Shown here piece after piece: positions 26,350 to 36,295 of a stretch of DNA of 64,000 nt. Source of the DNA: Pedobacter sp. N36a (GTDB lineage: Bacteria; Bacteroidota; Bacteroidia; Sphingobacteriales; Sphingobacteriaceae); assembly GCF_014472395.1 (NCBI RefSeq), contig NZ_JACSZW010000013.1:1-64000 (forward strand). The letters are read 5' to 3'. A program made the translations under genes and the position numbers. How positions within the stretch are numbered: the first letter of the stretch is position 1; each line of letters starts with the position of its first letter. The notes beneath the pieces were generated by a model. It saw nothing but the letters and a program-made list of their open reading frames with translations. It searched no databases and was not told where the DNA came from.

Positions 26350-29300
26350 ATGCAAAAAGGATCAATAGCTAATCCTTCACTTTTGGAGGAACCCGGTGGT
26401 TCCAGATTTTTAAGAATAATTTATTTGCTGATGAGATGTTCATTTGTCCTGTTGTTTACTAAGCTGACCATGGTAGGTATGCTGTATGCCAACACCGTAA
26501 CTGGACAGGATCTGAACCGAAAGGTGGATCTGAAACTGGAGGGAGTTGGGGTAAAAGAAAGCCTGCTTCGTATAGAAGCCAAGACTGGCGTTAAGTTTCT
26601 GCTTCCACAGAAGGTGCTGGATATCAGCACCAAAAAAGTAAACTTGACCACAAATGACATGACCGTTGCGGAAGCCATTAAAAATGTGCTTTCCAATTCC
26701 GGTTTAAGGTATAAAGTGGTGGAGCATTATGTAGTGATTGAAGCCATCCCGGTTCAGCAACGAATTACGGGTAGGGTAACCGACGCCGCAAACAAAGAAA
26801 GCTTGCCTGGGGTATCTATCCAGATTAAAGGCCAGCAGCGTGGTACCTCCACAGATGCCGATGGTAATTTTAGCCTCAAGCTTACAGAACCGGAAGTGAC
26901 GCTGGTATTCAGTTACATGGGCTACAATACCAGAACCGTTAAAGTGGATAAAAACAGCGTTAACCTGAATATCGCCATGACGGCTTCCAGCAATGCCCTA
27001 AATGAGGTGACCGTGCAGGCCAGAAGAAAAGCGAATACAGAAGTTGCCGTATTGGACGAAAGAAAGAAATCTTCCGTGATCCAGGACGCGATTTCTTCTC
27101 AATTGATAGAACGTACGGGAAGTATCACCACTACGCAGGCTTTACAGCGCGTATCAGGGGTAACGGTAACCGATGATAAATATGTCGCGATCCGCGGTTT
27201 AGGCGATAGAAGTGTAATCGGACAATTGAATGGCGTTCGTCTGGCTTCTTCAGATCCAGACCGCAGTACCATTCCTTTAGATTTAGTACCCGCTTCCTTA
27301 TTGGATAACATCACCATTTATAAGACAGTAACGCCGGATAAGCCTGCCGACGCAGCAGCGGGTATCGTGGAGCTGAAAACCAAATCTGTTCCAGAAAAAG
27401 AAACCTTTGAAATCATCGCGCAAAGCGGATTGAATTCAAATGTAGGTTTAAATGGTCAGTACAATAGCTTCTGGAACAGTGATATGGGAACTTTCGGGGG
27501 AAAGATCAAAGACAAGAACTTAAATCATGATTTTAAAAACCTGGCCAAGCAATATCCCGACGGACTAGGTTCTATTCAAAGCATGATTGCCAATAGTAAT
27601 TATAGCCCGACTGCCTACCAGGAAGTCAACCGAATCAATAAAATCATGCAGTCTTTTGATCCGGTAATGACTACCCAATACAAAAAAGCACCCTTAAATC
27701 AATTGTATTCCGCAACTTATGGAAACAGCTATGAAGTGTTTAAAAAACATAAAATAGGCCTGATCCTGGGTGGGAATTACTACCGCCGCATCACCGATAT
27801 TTCTGGTGGAGATTTAACACAATACAGTATTTATCAGGGGGTGGTAACTGGTAACCCAGATGTATACAGCCCAAGGAATATTCCAAACTACATCACACCA
27901 AACAGTCTGTATATGGGAAAATATCAGACCTATAAAGAAAATACTGGTGTAGAAACCCTCAATTATGGTACGCTCGCAGGTTTAACCTATCGTTTCAACA
28001 GCCGAAACGAAATCAGTATGCAGTATTTGGGCAGCTGGGGCGGAGAAAGTAAGGCGACCAACCTATACGGACGTTATGAATATACCGGCTTACCAGGGGA
28101 GGTATATACCACCACCTATTCCCTGAAACAGACTTTCCGCAACCTGAACACGTTCAACTTACAAGGAGAGCATAAATTTCTGGATACAGAAATGTCGCCT
28201 CGCTTAAGCTATAATGTGGCCAGCTCCAGGTCTAAACAAAACGACCCGGATTTCCGTTTCGCGAGTTTAGTAGACTATATGCCTAGAGGCGGTGGCTGGT
28301 ATTCAAGACCAGGAATTGGTGCTGGAAGTACTTCTGATGGTCTGACCTACACGAGGCATCTGTATGCCTTAACCTCCGGTTATGTGAATGGATTTGGCCC
28401 TTACGGCATCATGCAGGCAGAACCAAACGGACGCAGATGGCGTAACCTGGATGAGAAAAATTACAACTATAAAGCAGATCTAAGCATCCCTTTTAAATTA
28501 TTCGGACAGACCCAGCAGTTTAAAACAGGGATCAACTATTTGTTCCGCGACCGCTCTTTCACAGAGAATCAGCTGTTCCTGCCAGGCTCTAACTTTACGA
28601 CGAATAAAGCGATCCCATTGTACGATGTGGAAGGCGACCTGAACCGACTGGTCAGCAGTCAGATGATCGGCGTTAAGGTACCTTCAGCCAATCAGGGCGA
28701 AGGGATGATGCCTATCGGAGGCTTCTTATACAACACCCAGAAATCTCCAAACAACTATACCGGCTATTTTGAAACGAACGCAGTGTACGGGATGGTAGAT
28801 TTGAAAATCACGGAGAAACTTCGTGTAGCAGGTGGCGTACGTTTCGAAACCACTAATATCGGATCGAAAGTCGATACTGCAGGGGTATTCTTAGATCCTT
28901 CATTAACTGCAGGGGGCGCCAATGGCGGAAAGATTCCATTGAATCCGATCAACCCTAATTCAGTATACAAAACAGGTTTCAAGCCATATTACTCTGTCAA
29001 TGCGACCTATGCCTTAAACGACAAAATGAATTTCCGTACGGCCTATAACACTACTTTGGCCAGACCAGAGTTAAGGGAAATCACCAACGTGTTTGAATTC
29101 GATGCTTTCCAGATGGGATTGGTCGTAGGTAATCCAAACCTGAAAAACCAATCTACACAAAACCTGGATTTCAGATGGGAATGGTTCCCGGAAAAAGGTG
29201 AAGTATTGGCGGTCTCTGCATTCGGCAAACGCATTCAAAATCAATTGGTAAAGGTATTCAGTCTGCAAACCGCAGGTTTAGCCGCAACTTATCCTGAGTT

Positions 29301-29871
29301 TCCAACCATTCAGTTTCAGAATGATCCTAACATCGGTAGGGTATGGGGATTGGAGTTGGAAGTAGTGAAAAGCCTGGGTTCTCTATATGATCCTTTGAAA
29401 AATTTCTATTTCGGTTCTAACTTATTACTGGCACAGAGTGACATCAAAAAAACACCGGAACGTTATGAAGCCATCCGTTCACTGGACCGTTATACGCCAA
29501 AAAACTCTCCGCTGTTTGAACAGGCACCATACTCGATCAACCTTTGGTTAAACTATGAAAACCCAAAATCGGGCACTGATTTAACCATGACCTTTAACAT
29601 GGTAGGTGAGCGTTTGGTACAAATTAACCTAACGGGAGAACCGGATTTGTATACCCAGCCAGTACCTGTATTGGATTTTGTGTTCAGTCAGCGGATTACC
29701 AAAAGCCTGAAATTTAAAGGATACGCCAAGAATATCCTGAATCCGGATATCAAAACTGTTTACGCCAATCCTCAGACTGGTGGTAAATGGTACGGTAACG
29801 AATACATCAACCGCAGTTTTACCCGTGGTGCAGAAATTATGCTGGGCTTTACCTATAACCTTCTTAAATAA
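26350..29871 (+). CDS. TonB-dependent outer-membrane receptor with STN signalling domain
   Basis: A receptor of about 1,173 residues. Order: signal region (RFLRIIYLLMRCSFVLLFTK), STN domain (~60-120, DLKLEGVGVKESLLRIEAK), carboxypeptidase-like regulatory domain (~130-215, ITGRVTDAANKESLPGVSIQ), plug (~255-360) with YVAIRGLGDRSVIGQLNGVR, then a long barrel ending MLGFTYNLLK. The STN domain implies contact with the FecR protein encoded just upstream. I prefer the ATG at 26350, whose upstream is AT-rich, over an ATG at 26245 that adds 35 non-signal-like residues. No SusD gene follows; the next gene begins at the overlapping TAATG. Substrate unknown. Confidence 0.92.
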   Translation: MQKGSIANPSLLEEPGGSRFLRIIYLLMRCSFVLLFTKLTMVGMLYANTVTGQDLNRKVDLKLEGVGVKESLLRIEAKTGVKFLLPQKVLDISTKKVNLTTNDMTVAEAIKNVLSNSGLRYKVVEHYVVIEAIPVQQRITGRVTDAANKESLPGVSIQIKGQQRGTSTDADGNFSLKLTEPEVTLVFSYMGYNTRTVKVDKNSVNLNIAMTASSNALNEVTVQARRKANTEVAVLDERKKSSVIQDAISSQLIERTGSITTTQALQRVSGVTVTDDKYVAIRGLGDRSVIGQLNGVRLASSDPDRSTIPLDLVPASLLDNITIYKTVTPDKPADAAAGIVELKTKSVPEKETFEIIAQSGLNSNVGLNGQYNSFWNSDMGTFGGKIKDKNLNHDFKNLAKQYPDGLGSIQSMIANSNYSPTAYQEVNRINKIMQSFDPVMTTQYKKAPLNQLYSATYGNSYEVFKKHKIGLILGGNYYRRITDISGGDLTQYSIYQGVVTGNPDVYSPRNIPNYITPNSLYMGKYQTYKENTGVETLNYGTLAGLTYRFNSRNEISMQYLGSWGGESKATNLYGRYEYTGLPGEVYTTTYSLKQTFRNLNTFNLQGEHKFLDTEMSPRLSYNVASSRSKQNDPDFRFASLVDYMPRGGGWYSRPGIGAGSTSDGLTYTRHLYALTSGYVNGFGPYGIMQAEPNGRRWRNLDEKNYNYKADLSIPFKLFGQTQQFKTGINYLFRDRSFTENQLFLPGSNFTTNKAIPLYDVEGDLNRLVSSQMIGVKVPSANQGEGMMPIGGFLYNTQKSPNNYTGYFETNAVYGMVDLKITEKLRVAGGVRFETTNIGSKVDTAGVFLDPSLTAGGANGGKIPLNPINPNSVYKTGFKPYYSVNATYALNDKMNFRTAYNTTLARPELREITNVFEFDAFQMGLVVGNPNLKNQSTQNLDFRWEWFPEKGEVLAVSAFGKRIQNQLVKVFSLQTAGLAATYPEFPTIQFQNDPNIGRVWGLELEVVKSLGSLYDPLKNFYFGSNLLLAQSDIKKTPERYEAIRSLDRYTPKNSPLFEQAPYSINLWLNYENPKSGTDLTMTFNMVGERLVQINLTGEPDLYTQPVPVLDFVFSQRITKSLKFKGYAKNILNPDIKTVYANPQTGGKWYGNEYINRSFTRGAEIMLGFTYNLLK

Positions 29872-31610
29872 TGAATAAGCTAAAATATAAATTCCTCCCC
29901 CTGTTTTTCCTGGCCGCAATGCTTTTATTTCAGGCTTGTAAAAAGGATAAGCTGAATTTTGAGGCAGATAAACGCGTTTTAACGAAAAATCGTGCAAATT
30001 CTACTGCTAGGGTGATCAATCTGGCCATGTATAATCAGGTGATTGCCAATGGCGATAGTCTGACCAGTTTTCTTACTCCAGCGCCAACTCCGGGATCGCC
30101 GCCTAAATTGCCAGGAACGGATTATTTCCCTGTCAACGGCTACCTGACTAAAATCTGGAATGTGCCCCAAGACCTTTTTAATGCACAGGAAGTGGTAAAA
30201 CTGGATTTTATGACCAGATCTTATCAGGCCACATTAGGAAAAGATATCAAAACGGAAGTCAGAAATGATGACAATAATCCTACGGATTATTTCCTGATGC
30301 CCACCTTTGCGATGGAAGGACAGCCAGACGTAGTTCCGGTGAAACGAGGCGTTTCGGCACCCTCAAAGCCTGATCATTTTAAAATCAGGATCGTCAACCT
30401 TTCCGGTACAATTACAAACCCTGCCTTCAACAGCAGCGGCCGCCTGGAAGATTTAACAGGCCGCGTATCCCTGGCTTATTCGGATGGTTCCCTGGTCAAT
30501 ACACAAACCAGCAACATGAATTCAGTCAACCTGGCCTCCGAATATATAGAGCTGCCTTATGGCACCTATCAGTTTAAAGTGCTGATGGAGGATGGCCGAC
30601 AAATGCCGGCCCTGGGTTCTGAATTGAATCCATACACCATTCTTGATCCACCAACCTCTACTATCCCAAGAACAATCACGAATTCTACCGCTTTAACTTA
30701 TGCGCCAATTCAAACGTATCAGCCTGGCGGGATTTACACGATTTTGGTCGCTCCACAACGTTTCAATTATTTAATTAATGAGAATTCTGAAACCGCTGAT
30801 ACCTACCAGAATTCCTTCCAGATCCTGAATGACAATACACCTGCGGTTAACAATACCTATTTCCGCATACAGGGTGTGAATGCCTTAAACACTGAAAAAG
30901 TAAGTTTTAGAGTAGATGGTAAAACCATTTCAACGGATCTTGGCTTCGGCGCTGCTGGTGCTTACAGCAATTTCATTCAGGGTACGCATACCATCGAAGC
31001 AGTAGATGCCTCAGGTAAGGTCATTGCAGCAGGCGCAGAAGTACTTCGCCCCGCGCAAAATTATACCGCCTGGTTATCTCCAGATGCTGCAGGAACACCT
31101 AAACTATTAATTGTAGCCAACGATTTGAGTGGTGCAACTTATACCGGCGGTCCAGCCCAAGAAGATGCTACTTATGCCAGAAATCAGTTCCGCTATTTCT
31201 TCTTTAAAAGGTTCTTAAATCTGTCGACTGGCAACCCGTATATCACGTTTACGCTAAATAATGGACAGTCTATTTCGACTCCCGAAGACCATCCAAATGC
31301 AGGTGTCAACCTTCAGCCGGGAATGCCATTGTTCGAGCGTCCTTACGTAAGCAGCAATTATGCACAAAGTGCGTATGAAGTGATGGCTTATCGTTCTAAA
31401 CCTAACGTAGTTCCTGGGGTTTGGGCAAACGACATAGAAGTCCTGAAAAATGATGCCTTTATCGCCAATAAAGACTTGTATCTGCGTCCGGGAAGGGCAT
31501 TGCCTGTACATGAGCCGGGTATTTACACCGTAAGCTTAATCGGGCAATCAGGAACGGGAAGCGCGCCAGCCACCAAAGCAAAAATGATCATTATCAAACA
31601 TAACAAATAA
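29871..31610 (+). CDS. DUF4397-like surface lipoprotein
   Basis: A 579-residue lipoprotein with signal peptide and lipobox (MLLFQAC, Cys ~residue 23, then KKDK). The mature part is beta-rich. The segments ARVINLAMYNQVIANGDSL and VSFRVDGKTIS, the repeated YTAWLSPD/GIYTILVAP phrases and the TNGTIEA-like loop suggest tandem DUF4397-type immunoglobulin-like domains; I regard that as probable. The start ATG shares a base with the receptor's stop (TAATG) and its own stop overlaps the next start in the same way, so the genes are translationally coupled. It occupies the position where a SusD partner would usually be. Confidence 0.65.
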   Translation: MNKLKYKFLPLFFLAAMLLFQACKKDKLNFEADKRVLTKNRANSTARVINLAMYNQVIANGDSLTSFLTPAPTPGSPPKLPGTDYFPVNGYLTKIWNVPQDLFNAQEVVKLDFMTRSYQATLGKDIKTEVRNDDNNPTDYFLMPTFAMEGQPDVVPVKRGVSAPSKPDHFKIRIVNLSGTITNPAFNSSGRLEDLTGRVSLAYSDGSLVNTQTSNMNSVNLASEYIELPYGTYQFKVLMEDGRQMPALGSELNPYTILDPPTSTIPRTITNSTALTYAPIQTYQPGGIYTILVAPQRFNYLINENSETADTYQNSFQILNDNTPAVNNTYFRIQGVNALNTEKVSFRVDGKTISTDLGFGAAGAYSNFIQGTHTIEAVDASGKVIAAGAEVLRPAQNYTAWLSPDAAGTPKLLIVANDLSGATYTGGPAQEDATYARNQFRYFFFKRFLNLSTGNPYITFTLNNGQSISTPEDHPNAGVNLQPGMPLFERPYVSSNYAQSAYEVMAYRSKPNVVPGVWANDIEVLKNDAFIANKDLYLRPGRALPVHEPGIYTVSLIGQSGTGSAPATKAKMIIIKHNK

Positions 31611-32830
31611 TGAAAAAGATTAAATTATTTCAAATGAACACCACATTCGTCTGGCTGGTAGCTTGTAATTTCCTGCTGCTGACCTCCGGCTGTGTGAAAG
31701 TCGAATACAGTAAAATTAAGGAGCCTGCTTACCTGCGCGTGTTCAATAACCTGAACTATGTGCAAACGCTCGGCAGTAAAGACAATAAAGTTCCGTTTTT
31801 CTGTATGTTGATCAACCCGGTTGTGGATGCCAGCGGTATGCCCGTTAGTGCAGAAATTGTAGGTGATTTCCTGGATCAGCGGGATGCTTATGCGCCGCCA
31901 TACCCATCACATATCGGAAACAGTACTTCGGTCAACAATCCGGAGTATCCTGGAAAAGAAAATGTATTGGTTGGTCCGATTCTAAACGGTTTTGATTTGA
32001 GTAGCTGGGCACAGGTGCCATCTGGAAAAGTACGCATTATGTTCGCTTACCGACCTAAAAATACAGTGCCATTTTTCCAATTGGAAAACCATCTTAAAAA
32101 GGACATTTTGATCGATACCACCATCAATTTAACGAATCAGGAGGTGTATACACTGCACCTGCTGCAGAAAGATTTTGTGAGCAAAAAAACTGGTGTGCTA
32201 TTGCGTCAGGAGATTTTCCATAAACTTCCGCTGTCGGACTCTCTAGCTTATGTGAATTTCTATAACATGAGTGCAAAAGGGTATTGGCAAGCCGATAAAT
32301 CCCTTAAAGAAGACAATTTTTTGCTGGCCAGTTTTCAGTGGGGAATGAAAGATGACATGAACGTTTATCTCTCGCTTTACGAAGATCAGAATTTAATGAG
32401 TAAGAACGGAGCCACTGTACCTGGATATAAAGGGAAATACTTTGCCAGTGTGAAGTTAAATACCGAAAGTCCGGCGGTGAGTCCTTATTCGAGCTTCCCG
32501 ATCTGGGCCAGTAAATCAGCCAATGGCATCACCACCAACATCTGGCAGCGCTTCGACTTCTTTGTACCGGGAATGGACATTACCACCAACCCATTCTATG
32601 ACGGTTCTACGGATAATGGAGGAAACTGGGTTTCTGTGAATTGCCTGCGAAATGGTCAACTCAGAATGGAGAGCAATGATAACGCTGCGATTTTGCCCAA
32701 CCTATTGGTCAACATCCACTCAGGACTGAATAATCCAGCCACATTCGCTACCGTAAACACCATTGAAGTTGTAAACGGGAAGGTTTATTTAACTACCGTT
32801 CAAAGGAAATATGCACCGCCAATTTATTAA
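31610..32830 (+). CDS. Lipoprotein of unknown function in the fasciclin/receptor locus
   Basis: A 406-residue lipoprotein: N-terminal signal peptide with lipobox LLTSGC (Cys ~28). The mature protein begins with YLRVFNNLNYVQTL, reminiscent of DUF4397-type openings, and continues with beta-rich sequence with many aromatic residues, ending YLTTVQRKYAPPIY. No confident family. It is coupled by TAATG overlap to the upstream DUF4397-like gene and overlaps or abuts the following fasciclin gene. The coupling says its product is needed in step with its neighbours, probably in one outer-surface complex. Confidence 0.55.
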   Translation: MKKIKLFQMNTTFVWLVACNFLLLTSGCVKVEYSKIKEPAYLRVFNNLNYVQTLGSKDNKVPFFCMLINPVVDASGMPVSAEIVGDFLDQRDAYAPPYPSHIGNSTSVNNPEYPGKENVLVGPILNGFDLSSWAQVPSGKVRIMFAYRPKNTVPFFQLENHLKKDILIDTTINLTNQEVYTLHLLQKDFVSKKTGVLLRQEIFHKLPLSDSLAYVNFYNMSAKGYWQADKSLKEDNFLLASFQWGMKDDMNVYLSLYEDQNLMSKNGATVPGYKGKYFASVKLNTESPAVSPYSSFPIWASKSANGITTNIWQRFDFFVPGMDITTNPFYDGSTDNGGNWVSVNCLRNGQLRMESNDNAAILPNLLVNIHSGLNNPATFATVNTIEVVNGKVYLTTVQRKYAPPIY

Positions 32831-32834
32831 GAAT

Positions 32835-33923
32835 ATGATTTTCATCGAAAAAAGAAAATATTGGAGTAAAACGCTGATGATACTGGCCATAGGCATGCAA
32901 ATCTTATTGCTGGCTTCCTGTAAGCATGATGATTTAACGATTGCTGCACCGAACGAAAACATTCGTCCGGCAGGCGATTTTGTGAAGAACAACTATGAAA
33001 TGCGCTTGTTTTATGCAGCCCTTAAAAAAGTAGGCTATGCAGATGAGCTCAATGGAGCAGGTCCTTTTACCGTATTGGCACCTACAGATGAAGCTTTCAA
33101 TAGGATGGGGGTTTATAATCCTTCAGATTTTGATAAAATGAATCAGGATAGCCTAAAAAAGGTAATCGGATACCATTTGATGCCCCGTAAATTGAGGGTC
33201 AGCGATATTCCAAATAACGGAATTGATGTGCGTTATACCACTTTATCTGATGCGGATCTGTATGTATCCAGAGCATCTAGCAATCCAAATGGAGGGGCAG
33301 AAAATGAATTGTATTTTTCTGGATCTGAAGTCATGCGACAAGATGTGGTACTGGCCAATGGGACCCTGCAGGTGCTGGATAACGTGATGAAGCCTAATTT
33401 CAATAAAACCGTACAAGCCTGGCTGGCCGGACATCCGGATTATAGTGTGTTTGTGAGCGGTTTAAAGAAGTTCAACCTATGGGATCAACTGGCGGGAACA
33501 GCAGAATTCACCATTTTTGCGCCCACTAACGAAGCCCTTAAAAACCTGGGAATTACTGCTGCTTCCTTGAATGAAATGGATACCAGCAAATATGAGGGAG
33601 ATCTGCTTTTTGGAGTTTACCTTTTATACAATAAACACTTTTTTGTGTCCGATACTCAGGTGTTCTCCAGAATCAATTCCAATGGCTCCTTTAATTATTA
33701 CCTGAAGGACAGCAGCTATTACATGACTTTCGGAGGCGGAAAACTCTACCCCACCTTTAAACTTGGTTTTGGATTAACCTTGCGTCCAGGTGGACCGACA
33801 GGTAGTCCTATCCAGTCAGCGACCGGCAGCATCGTCGCAAAAAATGACAATTTATGTAGCAACGGGCTTGTTCATCACCTGGCTGATGGAATGGTAACAC
33901 CAGAACAAGCGATAAAAAAATAA
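32835..33923 (+). CDS. Fasciclin-domain lipoprotein 1
   Basis: A roughly 362-residue lipoprotein with two fasciclin (FAS1) domains. Lipobox LLLASC follows a hydrophobic stretch. FAS1 domain 1 has GPFTVLAPTDEAFNRMG, then a KKVIGYHLMP helix and LQVLDNVMKP; domain 2 has AEFTIFAPTNEALKNLG and ends GLVHHLADGMV. These are the H1 and H2 conserved regions of the fold, known for cell adhesion and ligand binding. I use the ATG at 32835, four bases after the previous stop; an upstream in-frame ATG at 32811 would overlap that gene by 20 bases. First of three tandem fasciclin genes. Confidence 0.85.
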   Translation: MIFIEKRKYWSKTLMILAIGMQILLLASCKHDDLTIAAPNENIRPAGDFVKNNYEMRLFYAALKKVGYADELNGAGPFTVLAPTDEAFNRMGVYNPSDFDKMNQDSLKKVIGYHLMPRKLRVSDIPNNGIDVRYTTLSDADLYVSRASSNPNGGAENELYFSGSEVMRQDVVLANGTLQVLDNVMKPNFNKTVQAWLAGHPDYSVFVSGLKKFNLWDQLAGTAEFTIFAPTNEALKNLGITAASLNEMDTSKYEGDLLFGVYLLYNKHFFVSDTQVFSRINSNGSFNYYLKDSSYYMTFGGGKLYPTFKLGFGLTLRPGGPTGSPIQSATGSIVAKNDNLCSNGLVHHLADGMVTPEQAIKK

Positions 33924-33929
33924 GATATC

Positions 33930-35264
33930 ATGATGAATATGAGAAATTTAAGGTCAGTTATTTTATGCTCAGGTCTGCTGCTGTTTGCGGCTTGTACCAA
34001 AAGCGAATTCCTACCTGACCCGGCAGGAAGCCAGGTTCCTTTTCAACCGGAAGCCACACAAACTGTAGAAGAATTGTTAGCGGCATCTCCAGCGAAACTT
34101 TACTACAGCGCCTGGCAAAAAAGTAACCTCAAAACGATCTTGAAAGACAAGAGCAGCAAACTGGTATACACTGTTTTCGCACCAAATGATGCGGCAATGC
34201 AGGCTGCGGGTTTAACTGCAGCGGCAATCGCTCAGATGCCCGTAGCAGAACTGGATAGCTTAATGATGTTTTATACAACACTAGGGCCGGTTACGCAGCA
34301 AGAATTGACCCAGCGGGCCGATAATTTTGTAGTGAAAACATTGCTGCAGCACCCAGGTCTTTACCTTCCTTATTATGAAAATACAGGTGAAGGAGCAAAT
34401 CGCTATGACCTCTATTATTATAAAAACTATGTAGGGATCAAAGGAGAATCCTTACTGATCAATGGCAAAAACTCCGGTAAACTGAACTATTCGCCAGCGG
34501 TCAACGGTGGACTTTATCTGCTGGAAAAAGCCATAGAAAAGCCAACAAAAACCATTTTAGAAGCTTTAAAAGCGGATGGCAGATTTACGATATTTCTGGA
34601 ATCCCAGCGCCTGGCAGATGAAAGTTATATCGAGGCCATGATCAATGATATGGAGCCGCTTTTTGGCTATAGACCTGAACCGGAAGAAGTGCTGCCCTAC
34701 ATCTCCAATCGAAGGCTGTATAGCGTTGGATGGGGCATCAATGCGCCGATTTACCAAGGTTATATCGGGCCAAATATCACGATATCTACCTTATTTGCAC
34801 CAACAGATGAAGCTTTTCATCAAGCAGGATTTCAAACCCTGGCAGATGTGATGAAATTCAATGAACGCAGTGCCGGCACGATTCATTTCGATGAGAATTT
34901 GTTTTATGGAGTAGGTGGATATCCGATGGATACGGTTTACAATTTTCACCGCGATTGGGGAAGGATGTTCCAGCCTGTGACGAATGGTGGTGATAAAGCT
35001 ACCGCTAATGCTACAGTATTCTACGGCAACGTGCTCAATGCTGGACTGAATGATTACATGGTGAATGCGGGGGGAAACCCACCTGCCGAATTTGCCTATA
35101 AAATGCCTATCGAATTTTCATCAGTAAATAACAGCATCCAGATGAAGGCAAAAGACTCCGCATATCCGGCAGCAACGGTAATAGCTACCGACATCAACAC
35201 CTTAAATGGACCTATCCATGTGGTGGATCGTTTGATTTTTCCTAAAGGATTTAAATTAAAATAA
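33930..35264 (+). CDS. Fasciclin-domain lipoprotein 2
   Basis: A 444-residue lipoprotein (lipobox LLFAAC, Cys ~22) with fasciclin-type sequence. Domain 1 shows LVYTVFAPNDAAMQAAG, with a divergent loop after it. Domain 2 shows ISTLFAPTDEAFHQAG and the closing GPIHVVDRLIFPKG. The region between (~residues 140-280) is long and aromatic-rich compared with its neighbours. It begins six bases after fasciclin 1 and ends two bases before fasciclin 3, so the three are certainly one transcript. The domains have diverged from each other, which argues for distinct roles rather than recent duplication. Confidence 0.82.
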   Translation: MMNMRNLRSVILCSGLLLFAACTKSEFLPDPAGSQVPFQPEATQTVEELLAASPAKLYYSAWQKSNLKTILKDKSSKLVYTVFAPNDAAMQAAGLTAAAIAQMPVAELDSLMMFYTTLGPVTQQELTQRADNFVVKTLLQHPGLYLPYYENTGEGANRYDLYYYKNYVGIKGESLLINGKNSGKLNYSPAVNGGLYLLEKAIEKPTKTILEALKADGRFTIFLESQRLADESYIEAMINDMEPLFGYRPEPEEVLPYISNRRLYSVGWGINAPIYQGYIGPNITISTLFAPTDEAFHQAGFQTLADVMKFNERSAGTIHFDENLFYGVGGYPMDTVYNFHRDWGRMFQPVTNGGDKATANATVFYGNVLNAGLNDYMVNAGGNPPAEFAYKMPIEFSSVNNSIQMKAKDSAYPAATVIATDINTLNGPIHVVDRLIFPKGFKLK

Positions 35265-35266
35265 AC

Positions 35267-36265
35267 ATGGCAAATTTATATAAAAAGAACGCCTTACTTT
35301 CTTTAGTACTGCTGACCGTATTGGGTTCATCATGCAGTAAGGATGACCAGAAAAACAGCAAATACGATAACAATAAGATCAACCTGGTCATTGCCGATAA
35401 CTTTAATCTTTCGGCATTTAGTACGGCCTTAAAACGCAGTGGGTTAGACAAGTATTTACAGGAAGGTGCAGGTCCCTATACTGCATTAGTGCCTTCAGAC
35501 GCGGCCTTCTCCGCTGCGGGATATTCAGGTCCGGTAGCGGTCATGACGGCCAATCCCAGCCTCATTTCGCGGATAGCGAACTACCACACGCTGGATGGAA
35601 AGTACGAACTGAACAAGCTCCCTTTCCTGTTTAATCAGGAGCTGCGTTCCCGCGGAGGTAAGTTATATGCAACGCATTGGATCAAAGGTCAGGATACGAT
35701 CCTGACCCTGAATGGCTCCAGAGTCATCTCACAGAACATTCCGGCTTCCAATGGATTGATTCAGGTGCTAAACCGTGTGCTGACACCCTATTTGCATGAT
35801 TTATTGGGCGATGCCATCGCCGCAGAAGCCAGTACCACGCTTTTTACCCAGGCTTTAAGAAGTTCCGGGCTGTTAGCAACCATTAACGAAGCAGGTCCTT
35901 ACACCATTTTTGCCCCTAATAATAGGGCCATGGAGGCAATAGGCTATGGCAGTGTTGAACAAATCAACAACACCGATCCGGCTGTTTTGAAGCGTTTCGT
36001 AAACTACCACGTGGTAAAAGACAGAAGGTTTATTTACGATTATGTGTTGAGTACCGGACCTTCTCAAATGAGTTTGCAAGCCATGTTAGACGGTAATTCC
36101 GTGACAATGACCCTGCTGCCAGATGAAACTGCAGCAGAGCGTTTTAAAGGAATTACACTCAAAGGAATCGGAAATACCACTCAGATCAAAGTGGTTAAAC
36201 AAGATGTCCTTTCTGGAAATGGGGTATTACATATTATTGATGGCGCTTTGCGAATCACCCAGTAA
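35267..36265 (+). CDS. Fasciclin-domain lipoprotein 3
   Basis: A 332-residue lipoprotein with two fasciclin domains; lipobox LGSSC (Cys ~23) followed by SKDDQ. Domain 1: GPYTALVPSDAAFSAAG, then IANYHTLDGKY and LIQVLNRVLTPY. Domain 2: GPYTIFAPNNRAMEAIG, FVNYHVVKDRR and GVLHIIDGALRI at the end. Both domains keep the H1 and H2 regions, making it the most canonical of the three. It starts two bases after the stop of fasciclin 2 and is followed by an Oar-like receptor gene 30 bases on. Confidence 0.88.
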   Translation: MANLYKKNALLSLVLLTVLGSSCSKDDQKNSKYDNNKINLVIADNFNLSAFSTALKRSGLDKYLQEGAGPYTALVPSDAAFSAAGYSGPVAVMTANPSLISRIANYHTLDGKYELNKLPFLFNQELRSRGGKLYATHWIKGQDTILTLNGSRVISQNIPASNGLIQVLNRVLTPYLHDLLGDAIAAEASTTLFTQALRSSGLLATINEAGPYTIFAPNNRAMEAIGYGSVEQINNTDPAVLKRFVNYHVVKDRRFIYDYVLSTGPSQMSLQAMLDGNSVTMTLLPDETAAERFKGITLKGIGNTTQIKVVKQDVLSGNGVLHIIDGALRITQ

Positions 36266-36295
36266 AAGGCTTCGTAAACCAATTAAACTTAAAAA

